Shown piece after piece: positions 1 through 11,990 of a DNA stretch of 64,000 bases. How positions within the stretch are numbered: position 1 is the stretch's first letter; each line of letters opens with the position of its first letter. Origin of the DNA: Alitta virens. Taxonomy: Eukaryota > Annelida > Polychaeta > Phyllodocida > Nereididae. The stretch covers positions 32,878,165 through 32,942,164 of the forward strand of contig OW028574.1 in assembly GCA_932294295.1 (NCBI GenBank). Reading direction: 5' to 3'. The notes under the pieces are model-generated. The model was not told the DNA's origin. It made no database searches and was given only the letters and a program-made list of their open reading frames with translations. The position numbers were made by a program, and so were the translations under genes.

Positions 1-180
1 AATATTATGAAATACTAGCTGACGAGCTTTTACTTTTTATCTCTGTCTGTGGATATGACAGTGCTGTTTAACAATGTTTTCCTTAAAACGTGTTCAGTTG
101 AGAAGTTGTAAGCGTCGTGATAACTATTCAGTTATAACAGAAACGCATTCTTCTTCATGTACATTTACATTTCCTATTTA

Positions 181-452
181 CAGTTAGTTTCATAAAAACT
201 GGTCGACTCTAGGCAGCTGTTGCGGCCTATACCTGACTGTGGTCTTAACATGCTAAAAACCAGCTGCTTCTGTCCACTTCATTGGGTAATAATTGGCTTA
301 CATTTAGCACCAGAAAAGTTTAAAAACTGACAAATGTAAGAAATTAATCTAATATATCATAAATATGTACTTTTAGATCAAGTTTTGAGTAGCCAGCTGT
401 GACAGCTTTGGCTAGGTTTAATGTGACGGGCCGTTTTTAATGAAACTAACTG
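181..452 (+). mobile_element. MITE, CAGTTAGTTTCAT family, copy 1
   Basis: The 272-bp element starts CAGTTAGTTTCATAAAAAC and ends with the inverse GTTTTTAATGAAACTAACTG, flanked by TA at 179-180 and 453-454. Two further copies occur at 12739-13118 and, inverted, at 55415-55787. The TA duplication and short inverted ends fit a non-autonomous Tc1/mariner-like element. Confidence 0.75.
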
Positions 453-1652
453 TAGGAAACCAACATATACCAAACCTTCCTAAGACAAGCGCACTCTGTG
501 AAAAACTTTTATGAGTTTGAGTTTGTTCCTAATTTCAACAACTTCGTAAGTAATAAGTGTCAAGTGACTTGATGAGTTAATTCATTCATTAAATCTAACG
601 AAGGTGAAGGAGACTCCAATAATTGGCATATTCTCACAACTAGAAGAAAGTGCAGATCTGAGTCAATTAAAATAGATCCACTTGGTTTTTGGAGACAATG
701 CCAATTAAATCTGTTTGCCTCGTGTGTTTTATAGAAGGACTGGCTTTGGTGAAGAAACAAGGACTTTTGCTGATATGCTACATTTCCACTCAACCAGTAT
801 ATTTCTTCTGCTAGAGAGGCTGGAGCTGTAAATTGCTTATTCCCACCAAGTATTTCATTCAAATAGGGCCACTCAATTTCCTAGCAGTTGACGTGGCCGG
901 GGTTGATATGAGAGTCTGGACTGGCCAACAGTCTGGACGGGCCAACAGTCTGGTGTGTCCGGATGCCTTGACCTTTTGACCTTGGGTTTAATTGACGTGG
1001 ATGCCAGTTACCCCACAACCTTCACTGCTCCAAATACACTACTAACATGTGATGTGGTGCAATACCTTAAGCTGCTACCAACAGACACCATAGAGCTCTG
1101 AGGCTTGTGCTCAGTAATTGTGCCTTGTGGCAGTTGTTGGGGATTTACTTACTGTACAGACCAAGTTTGGAAAGAAGAACAAGCTTGGTTTGACACATGA
1201 AAGTGACTTGTGCTTGGTCAAAATTGATACACCGTCCACGAGTGCATAGATCTGCAAATTAAACACAATATAATCATTGAATTATGACATCCCGGTATGG
1301 TTCACATATATATATTTTTTGACAATCTCAATATCATGTGTCAAAACAACAAAAACAGAAAAAATTCACTACAAATACTACATAGGTAATGACTGCAGAA
1401 CATGTACAGAAAACTGAATAATAGCGAATATAGTACTATTAACAAATCGATGTCCGGTCCCAGTTCTTTCATTTTATAGAGACAGTGGAAGAGACCTGCT
1501 CTTTTTACATGACAAAGTACATTATGAACAAACATTTATGAAGATGCATGAAAATAATATATGTATCCATACACAGCATAGTATAATACTGTTTTATGCG
1601 AAATAGTTCAGGAGAGAGCCCAAGTGTGCTGGAGTCACCAGAGCATATTTTA
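453..1652. other. No gene seen
   Basis: AT-rich sequence with short open frames only. A small tandem repeat of AGTCTGGACGGGCCAAC-type words lies at about 912-955. Confidence 0.5.
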
Positions 1653-1670
1653 CATTTAAAACATGTTGAG

Positions 1671-4500
1671 TAGGGTGGAGTGAAAAAATAAAAGGGGCCA
1701 AATTCAGAAAACAGCAGGGCTAATTAGTTGTCAAATATATAGAACTTGGGTTTGGTGGTGATTTTGAGTGGTTGCACTAATTTCTGTCAGTGCTACCCTA
1801 GGCATTTTGAAATGCACTTACGCCACAATCCATGAACCCGAAAAAATGCTATTTTTGGCCATAGAAATGGTTCTAGATGGTATAGAATCCTAATTTAAAA
1901 CGCTAGACCAATGGTTTTGAGGATGCTGAATGTGATGAATCACATGGAAGATTAAAACAAACTTATGCAAGTAATACTTTTTTGACAACAATGGATTTTT
2001 CTCATTTTCGAGGGGCATAAACACATATTTTTCTGTAGATATATTCAGATCTGTACAATCCGCAATACATGTAATACAAAACTCAAATATGTCATAGCAC
2101 CACTGTAACAACAGAAAATCTCACTGTATATCATTGGATTGAATATTCAGATTTATTCTTTATACTTGAAACTGCATCTTTGTATCAAAATTTTTCATCA
2201 GCTTGCGAGATTTAATGCGTTGTCTGATTACACCATCTCTCCTCTCAGATCTGCACACTGAAGAAGCAGCTTCTGTTACCAACTTGATATGTCTCTCTAC
2301 TGCCTGATTATGGCAAGGGTGCTTCAGTACTAGGGGAACCTCAGACAATGTTTTAACTTCAGTGACGGTAAGATATCTGGTAACTGGAGGTTCTGAATCA
2401 GCCGTTTCAACATGTCATTTCATAAACCTTTGCTTTGAGGTTCAGTGAGGGAACTTGAAATTTTCTAATATTAGAATGACCCTCCTCAAAGGTTGTCACC
2501 ATCTCTTCATCATTTCTGACATGGACTGCTCTTAAGGACAGGATCTTATCAATGGCTCTTTGTCGGACTGACTGGTTGCTATCTGCTAGCATTCCCATAA
2601 GGATGTTTTCAGGATGCAAAAAAAAAGCATTTCTCTGCAAAGTTTCAATAGCAATTGCACGAACTTGCTTGTTTTGAAACTGAATTATGGATTGAATAGG
2701 TGAGAAAAAATCCTTTGGCCCATTAGTGATTTTAGGATTCATTTTGAGTACAAACCACCCTGGGAAATATATCTTGACACTAAATTCTGCTATGGTCTTT
2801 AACACTGCTAGGTTTTTGCTGGGAAACATAAAATCTCAGGATTATGCATGCCAGAGTTAACCATCTCGAGTTAACAATAGGACCTACTTCAAGAAGTTGG
2901 AGATCTTCCTCAACAGAACCTGTTATCACAGCCCAGCAAATCCTATACCCATAATACTGGTCACTACTTAGATCATTCAATACAGCATCTGGAAGATGAG
3001 GAAAGTCAGTGGGCTGAGCTTGTGAAATATTTCAATTAACTGAAAGTATTTTAACATAAACACCTTTCCAATACACTACCCCAGATCTGACACTCAATTT
3101 AAGAGTTCATTAGCATTTTATGCTGCAACAAGGTTCTTCAAATCATTTCTATTCTGTGTTGTTCACTCAAACCCAAATGCAGTTTCATGACTTTCTTCGA
3201 GGTAAGAATCAGCAGCAATATCAAAAGCTTCATCTTGTTCCTCAATTTCACTACTGCTAGTGGCTATGGAATCTACTTTTCGCTTTTTCTCTCTATGAAT
3301 ATCAAAACCATGAAACAAATACCACATTAGTCAGTTTGTCACAAATGAACTGCAAATATACTTTTGTGATATCATTGCAGCTAAATTATTTACCTTAATT
3401 TGGCATCTTCTTCATTTAAAATTCTTCTTCTATATCTTATATCTGATTCAGACAGTCTCTCTTCAATGTTTGTACATCTTCCAACCCTTAAAGTTTTTTG
3501 ATCATCCAAAAACATGTAATCTTGTTCAGTCATTCTTAGTTTAAACATTTTTTCTTGAGCACTTCTCTGGGAATCATCAGAGCAGGCAATATCAAAATGT
3601 TTGTCACATCTTTCTATGAATTGGTTAAAGTCAACTTGAAATTATTATTTACTTTTAGACTTTGGATAACGATCAAACCTGCAGACAAAAGGTCAATAAT
3701 AACTGCTATTATCAACCATTAAAAATAAGCAATTGATGACATTACTGAAACTAATATTTGACATTATTTCAAATCTATTGAAATCAATGTGAAATTGTTC
3801 ACCTGGTGAATTCAGCAGCAAGATGTGTTACTTTAACTATTACTCTCCTTTCTAACACTGGATAAACATTACTCCAAAGCCACAGATCTATCAATTCTCA
3901 CAAGCAATCTTTCAATCACTTGTTTTGTCGTTGGGAGTCGCCCTGGTGGAAAACTCTCTATCGCTGTAAAAGTATGCCCACCCTGCAACACCTTAGTTGT
4001 TTTACTGCGTGTTAAAGCCATGCTTTTGATCCATAGGATGCTTAAACAAGCTCTCCAGCAGGTCTGCAGTCAGTGTGTGACTCCAGAACTCACCAATGTC
4101 ACCAAATATGTTCTCAAGAACAATATGATGAAAAGTATTGCTGAACCTTCTGATTTTCACACAAATGTGGCAAAATGTGGTCTGAAACAATATTACTACT
4201 TCTAGACATTGAATTTATAATTTCAAAGTACTCTAATAATGTTAAGCATCCTCAAAAACATTGGTCTAGCCTTTTAAATGATGAATCTATACCATCTAGA
4301 ACCATTTCCATGGCCAAATAGCATTTTTTTCGGTTTCATAGATAGTGTCGTAAGTGCATTTCAAAATGCCTAGGGTAGCACTGACAGAAATTAGTGCAAC
4401 CACTCAAAATCACCACCAAACCCAAATTCTATACATTTGACAACTAATTAGCCCTGCTGTTTTCTGAATTTGGCCCCTTTTATTTTTTCACTCCACCCTA
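1671..4500 (-). mobile_element. DNA transposon with about 255-bp terminal inverted repeats
   Basis: Sequence 1671-1926 is the imperfect reverse complement of 4245-4500. The outer ends read TAGGGTGGAGTGAAAAAATA and its complement. Flanking sequences 1661-1670 and 4501-4510 match at 8 of 10 positions and share tgttgag, which fits a 7-10 bp target duplication. The insertion interrupts the left arm of another inverted-repeat element, and that arm resumes at 4511. The interior carries a decayed gene on the minus strand. Long inverted repeats with an internal gene and flanking duplication support a cut-and-paste transposon; the superfamily is not recognised. Confidence 0.8.
2160..4021 (-). pseudogene. 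Transposon-borne conserved protein of unknown function, decayed
   Basis: Read on the minus strand, I see an ATG at 4021, exon 1 to 3803 (donor gtgaac), exon 2 at 3678-3394 (acceptor ttgtctgcag, donor gtaaat), exon 3 at 3292-3166 or thereabouts (ending near 3163), and exon 4 from 2988 (acceptor cctcatcttccag) to a stop at 2160. Recognisable blocks include WSNVYPVLERR, DFNQFIERCDKHFDI, MTEQDYMFLDDQ, a basic EKKRKV (NLS-like), DQYYGYRICWAV, FFLHPENILMGMLAD, SEPPVTRYL and PCHNQAVERHIKLVTEAASS. From memory, similar proteins occur as multicopy hypothetical genes in cnidarians and arthropods. Defects: frameshifts near 3860, 2826 and 2410, and two adjacent in-frame stops near 3646. The location between long inverted repeats suggests it is an element-encoded protein, possibly the transposase; no DDE motif could be identified. 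Confidence 0.65.
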
Positions 4501-5014
4501 AATTGTTGAGACACCTTCTGTGCAAAAACACTAATGCTGTCATAAATTGCACTAATTCTGGCAATGCATAACAATAAAACTTCAGATAACTTTGCTCATA
4601 AAAGGCCTTCATTGAAGGCATTAAATGACACAATAACTAATATTTTGACACAATAACCAATATTTTGACACAATTACCAATATTTTGGCAATGTCGTATC
4701 AACTGGCATCTTTTAGATTTTATCATATCTTTTGTATACAAGATATGGTAGGAAAATTGAGAAACGTTCAGGCTTGACCTGATTGGTGAAAATAGGACTT
4801 GATCAACTGCAGGTCAGTGACCTAGGACACTCCTGGACCTTTACCAGATAATCAGATAAAATTGTCATTTAATGCCTACAATGAAGGCCTTATGAGCAAA
4901 GTAGGACAATACAGTAATTATCTGAAGTTTTATTGTTTATGCATGGCCAGAATTTGTGCAATTTATGACAGCATTAGTGTTTTGGCACAGAAGGTGTCTC
5001 ATGTCTTAAATGTA

Positions 5015-5609
5015 CATTTATTTTGATAAACTGCTGCAAATTATGTAAAACAAATGTTCAGAAGTTATTTCCGTATTGAAGTTTCAGACAGGTGGTTGCT
5101 TTTGACAAACCGTAATCAATGACACCTCAACATCATAGCTTTGGTTCTTGTTTCAACGAATATCGATAAATTATACTAAATCGTTTTCAAGAATGACATG
5201 CTTGCATAATTGTAAAACGCCTTGAGAAAATCTAGCAAAAAAAATGTTAAAAGGAAATCAGGCATATGATCTTACTGCTGTTTTTTGGGGGTCCAATGCT
5301 GTGGTTAAATGTTTAAGGGATTTCTCTACCGCACTCTTTCAATTTAAGTCCTCCCCTGGCCAGGCTGGCACCGGATCACTCGTATTAAGCACCTCGGCCT
5401 TTGAAGTCCGTTTCAACTCAATTAGGAGCCATCCCTCCTAGCCTGCCACTCTATCGCCTCATCTGTTAAAGAAAAATTGGGTCAGGCCACAAACTGCGCA
5501 CATTGAAAAATGTTTTCTTTTTTCCCCTAGAATGATTGTAAAGGTAACGTATGAGACAATTTGACAGTTTCTAATCTAATGAGTTATTTAGTTACTAAGA
5601 TAAGATAAG
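5015..5609. other. No gene seen
   Basis: No recognisable domain, splice-flanked frame or repeat apart from the GATAA-type run at 5596-5614 belonging to the retroelement end. A 65-codon plus frame at 5244-5441 is unremarkable. Confidence 0.5.
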
Positions 5610-5990
5610 ATAATATAGATACAACTTTATTTATAGTCAGAGGTGTAAAACAAATAGTAGAACATAAGCTATAAAGCTTTTAGCCGACTGATAAAATAAC
5701 AATAACAAAATGAAAATATATATACAAATCATTAGAATGAGATTATGACTGAACTTTACAATGTGCATGATCCACAATTACAACTATATCCAAGGAACCG
5801 CAACATCTTAATAAATCTTTGAACTTAACCAATTCATCTACTTCTTTCAATTCAACAGGTAAAGAATTCCAAATCATAGCACCTTGATAAATAATAGAAC
5901 TGAAACCATATTGCATAGTGTTGAAGACAGGCTTGACTAGCTTGAAAGGGAACACAAGGAGATTTGTATGTTGATTTTAAAAGTTCAACT
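5610..5990 (-). pseudogene. Non-LTR retrotransposon 3' end (reverse-transcriptase ORF C-terminus)
   Basis: On the minus strand an open frame at 5743-5955 encodes PVFNTMQYGFSS, then YQGAMIWNSLP and a stretch ending in a Cys/His-containing tail. This resembles the conserved region after the reverse transcriptase domain of CR1/L2/Jockey-type elements (tyrosine-Gly, then WNSLP, then FK..L). Downstream on the minus strand the sequence ends in a short TTATC-type tail (5596-5614 on the plus strand), as in CR1/L2 3' ends. A stop immediately upstream and the absence of the catalytic domain show a 5'-truncated dead copy. Confidence 0.6.
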
Positions 5991-8956
5991 AGATGTTAAA
6001 AATATATTGTCATAAAACAAATGTCTAAAATTCAAATTTAAGATGATTTTTAGCCAATTAAAAGTGAAGTTTGCACAGAGCTGGGGGACGCTATTATTGG
6101 GCACGGCACACAAGGCTGGTGACGTCACTTATGTCCTATGAACCTACAGCTGGCTACACATATGTAGGTCTATGTCTGATAGTACACCGTTATATCAAGG
6201 TGTTAATTGTACTTCTTTGAAATAAGGCATGATTGCCTCTATATATACTGAATTCCAATTAGTAAACTATATTGAATGCCCCTGAAGAAAATTGCAATTC
6301 AAAATCGGAATATATAAGTGCCATTACTAACTCTTATACCATTGGCATTGACAAGTGGTCAGGACCCCCGCCCCCTCACCCAAGGTTCTAAATAGTAATG
6401 AATATTTTAAGAAAGCTAGATTCGTGAAAAGAGAGGCATAAACGTCCCAGGCACTTGAAGCCCTGCCACAACCATATATATACGTGATATTTGTCTCCAA
6501 AGTGTTATTGGGGACTTTTTCTTTGGTTTGTTTTTGAAGGGCATAACCCCCATCGAGGTAAGGTCAGATCTGACTGCGACCCTGGTCTGTTTCTGGGGTT
6601 TAATACACTGTTTTTATGTAATTAGGCCTATTCCCTCAAGTAATCTTCACCAAGATTGGCAGCATGGATTAGTTTCTTAAATTTATTCAATTGGATCACA
6701 CTTGCATTTCCAGATACATAGGCCTAATAAAATTCAAATATTTTAAAATAAATATCACCTCTATACCAGTGTAAAAGAAAATATCAAGGACAGAACTGTA
6801 TTCAATACGCCCTTTTATAATGGACTCACATTTTCACTAATAAATGAACACCTTCAGTTGTCTCTCTGTGTAGGCCTACATTATATACATTTTTAAATAG
6901 ACTGCTTCTTTTTTCCATCATATAGCCTATGTTGCGTTTGTTTTTGAATTGTTTTTACAACATTAAATGTGATTATATGATTCCGTTCTTGTCCCTTTTT
7001 TTTTTTTTAACAAAGGCCCATATAAAAGTATGTCTCTTTTGTAGGATAAAAACTGCTAGCTAAGTGGTGTATGTCACGCCTAAATACTGGCAAAATTGCA
7101 TTGGCCTTTTCAAAAGAAGAAGAAAAATACACAGGGTGAAATTTTTGTGGATGGATCTCCAACACTGTCTAGGAGATAAACATAACGCCATGTAATAAAC
7201 AATTTAGAAACATTCTCTGCTTGCCTCATTCTTCATGGTTAGCCAATCAGTGTTCGTGCTAAGAAAGGTTAATGGGGGATGACATCACTGCTGCTTAGTC
7301 AATCAGAGTTTATTGGGGAATGACTCTTACTCAGGTCACTCATTATGGAATTATTATGGAAATCCAATCACGCCATGGAAACAACAGATCAATCAAGCAC
7401 CTATGATACAGAATATTTGCTTTTATTCACATAAAGCTTGTTGATTGCTGACAATTATAATCCGTTCATTTTTGCATAGAGATGTAACTTTTTATACAGA
7501 ACAGGTCAAGAGTTCCACGATTTACTTGTTCTTCACACAACTGGCACACTAACATTTCAACTCATTATGTACACCCCAGTGCTATGTCATTTGCAAAACT
7601 ATAGTGTAAGAAAATATCACATTTTAGATATATTCAAAATTAGATTTGATTTTCCTACGAAAAACCAAAATCCTCTCCCCACCTGCTGAAGCTGTTCATT
7701 GAAATATTGGTTACATTTGAGGTATGTAGTAAAAACCTATGTCATCAAGTACAGGCTTTACACGTTAACAATAACTAATCCAGCAACATTCATTACCAAT
7801 CTGCTCACAGCGCCTCCACTCTTACCGTGAAGTGCACCCCGATTCGCACTCCCCCTTGTGGGCAAGTTGACATAATGACATCGTGAGCATAATATTATAT
7901 TATTGCATAGGTAGTGTTGCCCCCAATCCCGTCATCCGAGCCTACACAACCCACCAGGGACTGGCATTTCACTTGACGGGCCTCTGCTGGTGCTGCTGCT
8001 GCAGACAATGACCAATCTCCTGAAGCCCCATCATGTGGATGCTCCCACCCCGGATACCTGGTCATCTGCCTACGAGCTGCTGCAGCAGCAGCAGCAGCAG
8101 CAGCTAGCACTCCTTGTATTGCACACCTTTTCCTGGAATCTGCTCCCATGGATGACGTTTGGATGCATAGGTAACTGCGGATAAAGTTGACGTGTGAGAA
8201 CTCAGGACTCAAAAGTTGAAATATTCGTGGTATATATGAATTGGGTTCGTTCAGTTGTGACACTTTACAGATTGTCAGAGGTTCCTTGTGTGAGTGATTT
8301 AATGGGCGAAAGAAGTTGTGTGGTGGTGTTGGGGGCACAATAAATAGGCCTATACTACATTTATCATTTGGGTGAGGTATTTTACAGTACTTGTCTCAAC
8401 ATAGACACTTAACTCAGGATGTCTTCCAACTGATATTTAACTATTTAATTCATTTACGGGTTAGGAATGGAAGCAAGGGCACTTGGATGAACTGACTTTC
8501 CATGTTTGTGTCATCGTTGTCTGTCTCGGCGTCTGCCCTCTGGGTGATTTGACGTCGTTCTAACGACACCCATTACGGAAGACGTCGACGTAAGACGTGA
8601 TATGACGCTGGACTGGACCCAGGGCACGTTCTTTTGGGAGGCTAGCTGACAGGGCTGGCTCATGGGTGGTTGGCTGACAGCAAGAATGCACAGTTAGCCA
8701 GCCATTGGCACGGACTTGGCATAAGGCAGTTGGGGGCCCAGGGCTAAGTCACTAACCTCTGCGTGCTCATTATGCATTGTCACAGTCTCCTACTGCCAGC
8801 TATATGTGTGCCACATTCGACAGCAGTTATGCCCATTATCTTCATATTACTACGCAGTTCATTAATTTTTGACAAGTAGGGTAATACCGTAACGGAGAGT
8901 ATTATCGATAGGGCGGGTATTTTCGACACTCACATTAAAATGTTAACAATTTTAAT
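5991..8956. other. No confirmed gene
   Basis: Mostly AT-rich unique sequence. CCAAT-type words cluster at 7245-7370 (AGCCAATCAG, GTCAATCAG, ATCCAATCAC). A CAG repeat at 8078 sits inside a 147-codon minus frame (7895-8338) with no recognised homology. Confidence 0.45.
8078..8106. repeat. CAG/CTG trinucleotide repeat
   Basis: About nine CAG units. Both strands are open here, and the minus-strand frame 7895-8338 (147 codons) reads it as polyalanine. I recognise no protein in that frame and cannot show it is coding. Confidence 0.85.
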
Positions 8957-8976
8957 ATATATATATATATATATAT
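8957..8976. repeat. AT dinucleotide microsatellite
   Basis: A run of about ten AT units lies in otherwise unannotated sequence. Confidence 0.9.
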
Positions 8977-9256
8977 TTTTTATATAATACCTTACTGAAC
9001 GATTCGTCGAATCTGTAAGGTGATTCTTTTTAGACTGACATGATACATCGCATGCTGAGGTACAGAGGCAGGTGCGGTGTCTTCTCAAGTTATGTTTCTC
9101 GTTGTTACGAAGCAGGTCACACTGGTTGCCATTGTGGCTTTTTGACAAAGATACACGTGTAGATCTTGCCCAGTGAAACATGCAATGGGGAGAAAAGGTA
9201 CCACTAGAGGTCACTGACACGTAGCGGACAAATATTGTTTGATGACGTCATATAAA

Positions 9257-9990
9257 TTGGAACAGATTGGCGGCGCCACCGTCACCCATTTCGTAGCCCA
9301 TGATAACCCTATGGGAACTTTTACAAATTCGCCATATATCACACAAGCAACCTACATGTATTGCTCTCAAACTCGGCACAATTGTTGTTAAGACCCCAGT
9401 CTATCTCCCCAACAAAATGCGCCCCAAAGCGCCCCACGTTTCATTATAGAAAATCGTCGATGTTTGGCCTAAATAACTGCTAAATACATCCTGAACAGGA
9501 TCTAATAATAGATCTATATAGCAGATCTAAACAAAATGAACTTTTAGGCCAAAGTTTACAAAGAATATGAATGCGAAATAATTACTTGTGGGCCTATTAT
9601 TTTGCAATGTAAATTTTAGGAACAGGTGCTGAATTTGTTTATTTTGATTGGGTTCTGCAAAAACTTAACATTTAGAGTCTATATTGCAATGAACATGAAA
9701 GACTGTTTAAATTAGTAGGCCTAGCCTATTTTATAAAACCAGCACTGATTTCAATTTTTCTTGCGAGACAGTTGAGACTCAGGCCTTTTAACTTGCTAAT
9801 TTTTGTGTAACCAGTAAGCAGAAGTTTAAACAACTGTGATTAGATAGGCCTATAAGTCTATTTACAGTGTAGGCCTATTGTGAGTGAGTGATAAAAGGAG
9901 CTGAGAGGTTGTCTCTTTGACAGTCAATGAGCTGATTGTTGGTGTCGTCATACATTTTTCAGAGACAGTGGCGCCGCCAATCTGTTCCAA
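9257..9990. mobile_element. Candidate 734-bp element with perfect 23-bp inverted ends
   Basis: Bases 9257-9279 (starting TTGGAACAGATTGGCGGCG) are the exact reverse complement of 9968-9990. The GC-rich word stands out from the AT-rich surroundings. No target duplication is evident and the interior shows no coding sequence, so it could be a MITE or two fragments of one repeat in opposite orientation. Confidence 0.45.
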
Positions 9991-10491
9991 CACCCCCTGT
10001 GCATCAATGTAACAATCAAGTAGTGACATCATCTTATGTCTTTTCATATGCTACGGTCGTAGTGCCCCCTGTAGGCTCTGTTACCTTTTTTCTCCATTAT
10101 GCCTATTACGAAGCTCATACTGCTAATAGGCAGAATTCTACAATGAAATGCTTCCATCTGATTTATTTGCATATAAAAGCATTCTGGGAATATCTCCCAT
10201 TTTTACATTAACAACAGACGGTTTGGCAAAATATGCCGAATGGAGTATTAGGCTTACAATTTTTGACGACAAACATAAGTCACTCTGGTGTTTTTCAATA
10301 TAATAAATTCAGGTAAAAACCAGTCAACTGTAATTGTTACTGAAACAGTTACGGGTCTTCACCAAGTTATAGTCTTCAGTTAATTTGTTATGTAAAGTGT
10401 TATTGCATTGAGTTATCATGTCATGTTATTTTGTTACTGTTACAAGAATACCTTCATGAATGCACTGAAAGAGATGATAATCTAATGTATG

Positions 10492-11425
10492 TGACCTTGA
10501 TGTAACAGTCAAGGTCATTCTGTGACCTTGAACTTTGACCCAAGGTCATCCAAGGTATTTGTCCTAAGTCTGTGAGACTTGTGCAGTGTTCAACCCAAAT
10601 TGGGTGAAGATCTGATCATTCAGTGAGGAGTTATAGTATGTCCCCATTTGGGGTAATTAATTATCCTTGGGGGTTGCAAATGACATGTGGATGCTATAAC
10701 ATCAGTCAACTCAACATTACCCAGCATCATGTTTTGAGTATAAAGCAGTCCCAAAACCTGTCAAAAATACAATTTTTTAATATCTGACCTTGAACTTTGA
10801 CCTTTCATTCACACTCATAATTTATGTTCATAGGCTCAATGACTATACATGACTCAAATATGGTTGAATTTCAAAGAACCAGTCCAAAGTTACAAAGAGT
10901 TTTTTTTTTTAGGGTAAATAAGAAATTTTTAATGTCCCATATCTCAGTTACCCTTCGTCTAATTGCCATCAAATGTTCGGATGCACTAGATTGGTCATAC
11001 CACAGTCTAAATCTATTTTGGTAAAATGTGACCTGTGACCTGGAGAAATGGGTCAAAGTCGCCCATACCGGGTCAAAGTGTGTGTTTATGTGACCCCAAG
11101 GTACAATCTAACCAAGTTTGATTGAGCAACGAAAAAAAAAGTGCTGACAGAATCTCAAATACAAAGGTCTTCGCCCACAGCAATGGGTGAAGACCACTTA
11201 TCAACCCACGCTATCGCGCAAATCTCTATTGAGCATGTTGAGGTTTAATGAATCTTCACTAGTCAGAAAGGTGGGGGTGGACACCTTCAAAATCCCTTTA
11301 ATTCAGTTCATTTAAAAACTGCACTAAAATGAATACAAATGCCCCACGACTCTGGTGGCCTTTGAAGGCTTTTACGAATGACCTTGACACGGACCATTAA
11401 TTGACCTTGAATCCTCTGAAGGTCA
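10492..11425. promoter_or_regulatory. Cluster of ERR/SF-1-type extended half-sites
   Basis: The extended nuclear-receptor half-site TNAAGGTCA or its complement occurs at 10492-10500, 10509-10517, 10523-10531, 10785-10793, 11379-11387, 11402-11410 and 11417-11425. The wording (CCTTGAACTTTGACC) looks repeat-like, so the cluster probably came with a mobile or tandem repeat. Binding is not shown by the sequence. Confidence 0.4.
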
Positions 11426-11835
11426 TTTGGAAGACAGGGTCCTCTCTATGAGTCTCTAATTTAGCCTGGATGTCATTAAGGCTAGGCGTAAATCCTGGCA
11501 CATTCCTTGACTATGCTGCGTGACTCCTGACTCGTTTCTGTGACTCAAGTACTTTGTTTCTGTGACTCATGTACTGCGTACTGCCACTCCCGGAATAACC
11601 TAGGGCATGGTCTAATCAAATGACACGGGAACAGCTCTTTAAAGACCTCAACTCCCAGCACAGGAGCAATGGTCTATGGCTATCCAGAAATTACCTGCTG
11701 ACCACTTTAACATAGCTTTGCCTATCTTTTACAGCCCCTTTATTTGCTTAAACATCACATGCTGTATGTGCTTGATTGTTTTAATCATCAATTTCAAAAT
11801 GTCAATCTCTCAATGCTACTAAATCTTTGCCAGCG

Positions 11836-11905
11836 TATACATTATATGACCAGCTGTAAGGGGCCGACGTAATGATGAGATAATAAGGCTTGGAGTCCAT
11901 ACACA
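11836..11905 (-). mobile_element. SINE tail fragment (inverted)
   Basis: The reverse complement carries the SINE body words TATGGACTCCAAGCC, then TTACGTCGG and CAGCTGGTCATAT, as in the copy at 13530-13800. No head is attached. A separate tRNA-like head lies just downstream on the plus strand at 11930-11990. Confidence 0.65.
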
Positions 11906-11929
11906 CGTCGAGATCACTATGAAATCCCT

Positions 11930-11990
11930 TGGTCTAGTGGTTAGGGTATCATTAATTGGGGGTCTTCGGTTACATACACTCCTAACAATG
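11930..11990 (+). mobile_element. tRNA-like SINE head
   Basis: GGTCTAGTGGTTAGGGTATC resembles a tRNA box A region and TTCGGTTACATACACTCC a decayed box B. The normal cloverleaf cannot be completed, so this is a SINE or tRNA pseudogene fragment rather than a tRNA gene. Confidence 0.4.

Larger units (their letters stand above)
1653..5012. mobile_element. TA-flanked inverted-repeat element, split by a second element
   Basis: The two arms are imperfect inverted copies: 1653-1670 continuing at 4511-4632, and 4860-5012. The ends read CATTTAAAACATG on the left and CATGTCTTAAATG on the right, each flanked by TA (1651-1652 and 5013-5014), consistent with a Tc1/mariner-type target duplication. Arms are about 140 bp and the spacer (4633-4859) holds short AATATTTTGACACAAT-type repeats. 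Without the insertion the element would be about 520 bp. No transposase is seen in it, so it is probably a non-autonomous MITE or fold-back element. Confidence 0.7.

Noticed and set aside
7895..8338. 147-codon minus-strand frame with polyalanine
   Set aside because: The length depends on a CAG repeat; no homology, splice sites or conserved blocks seen.
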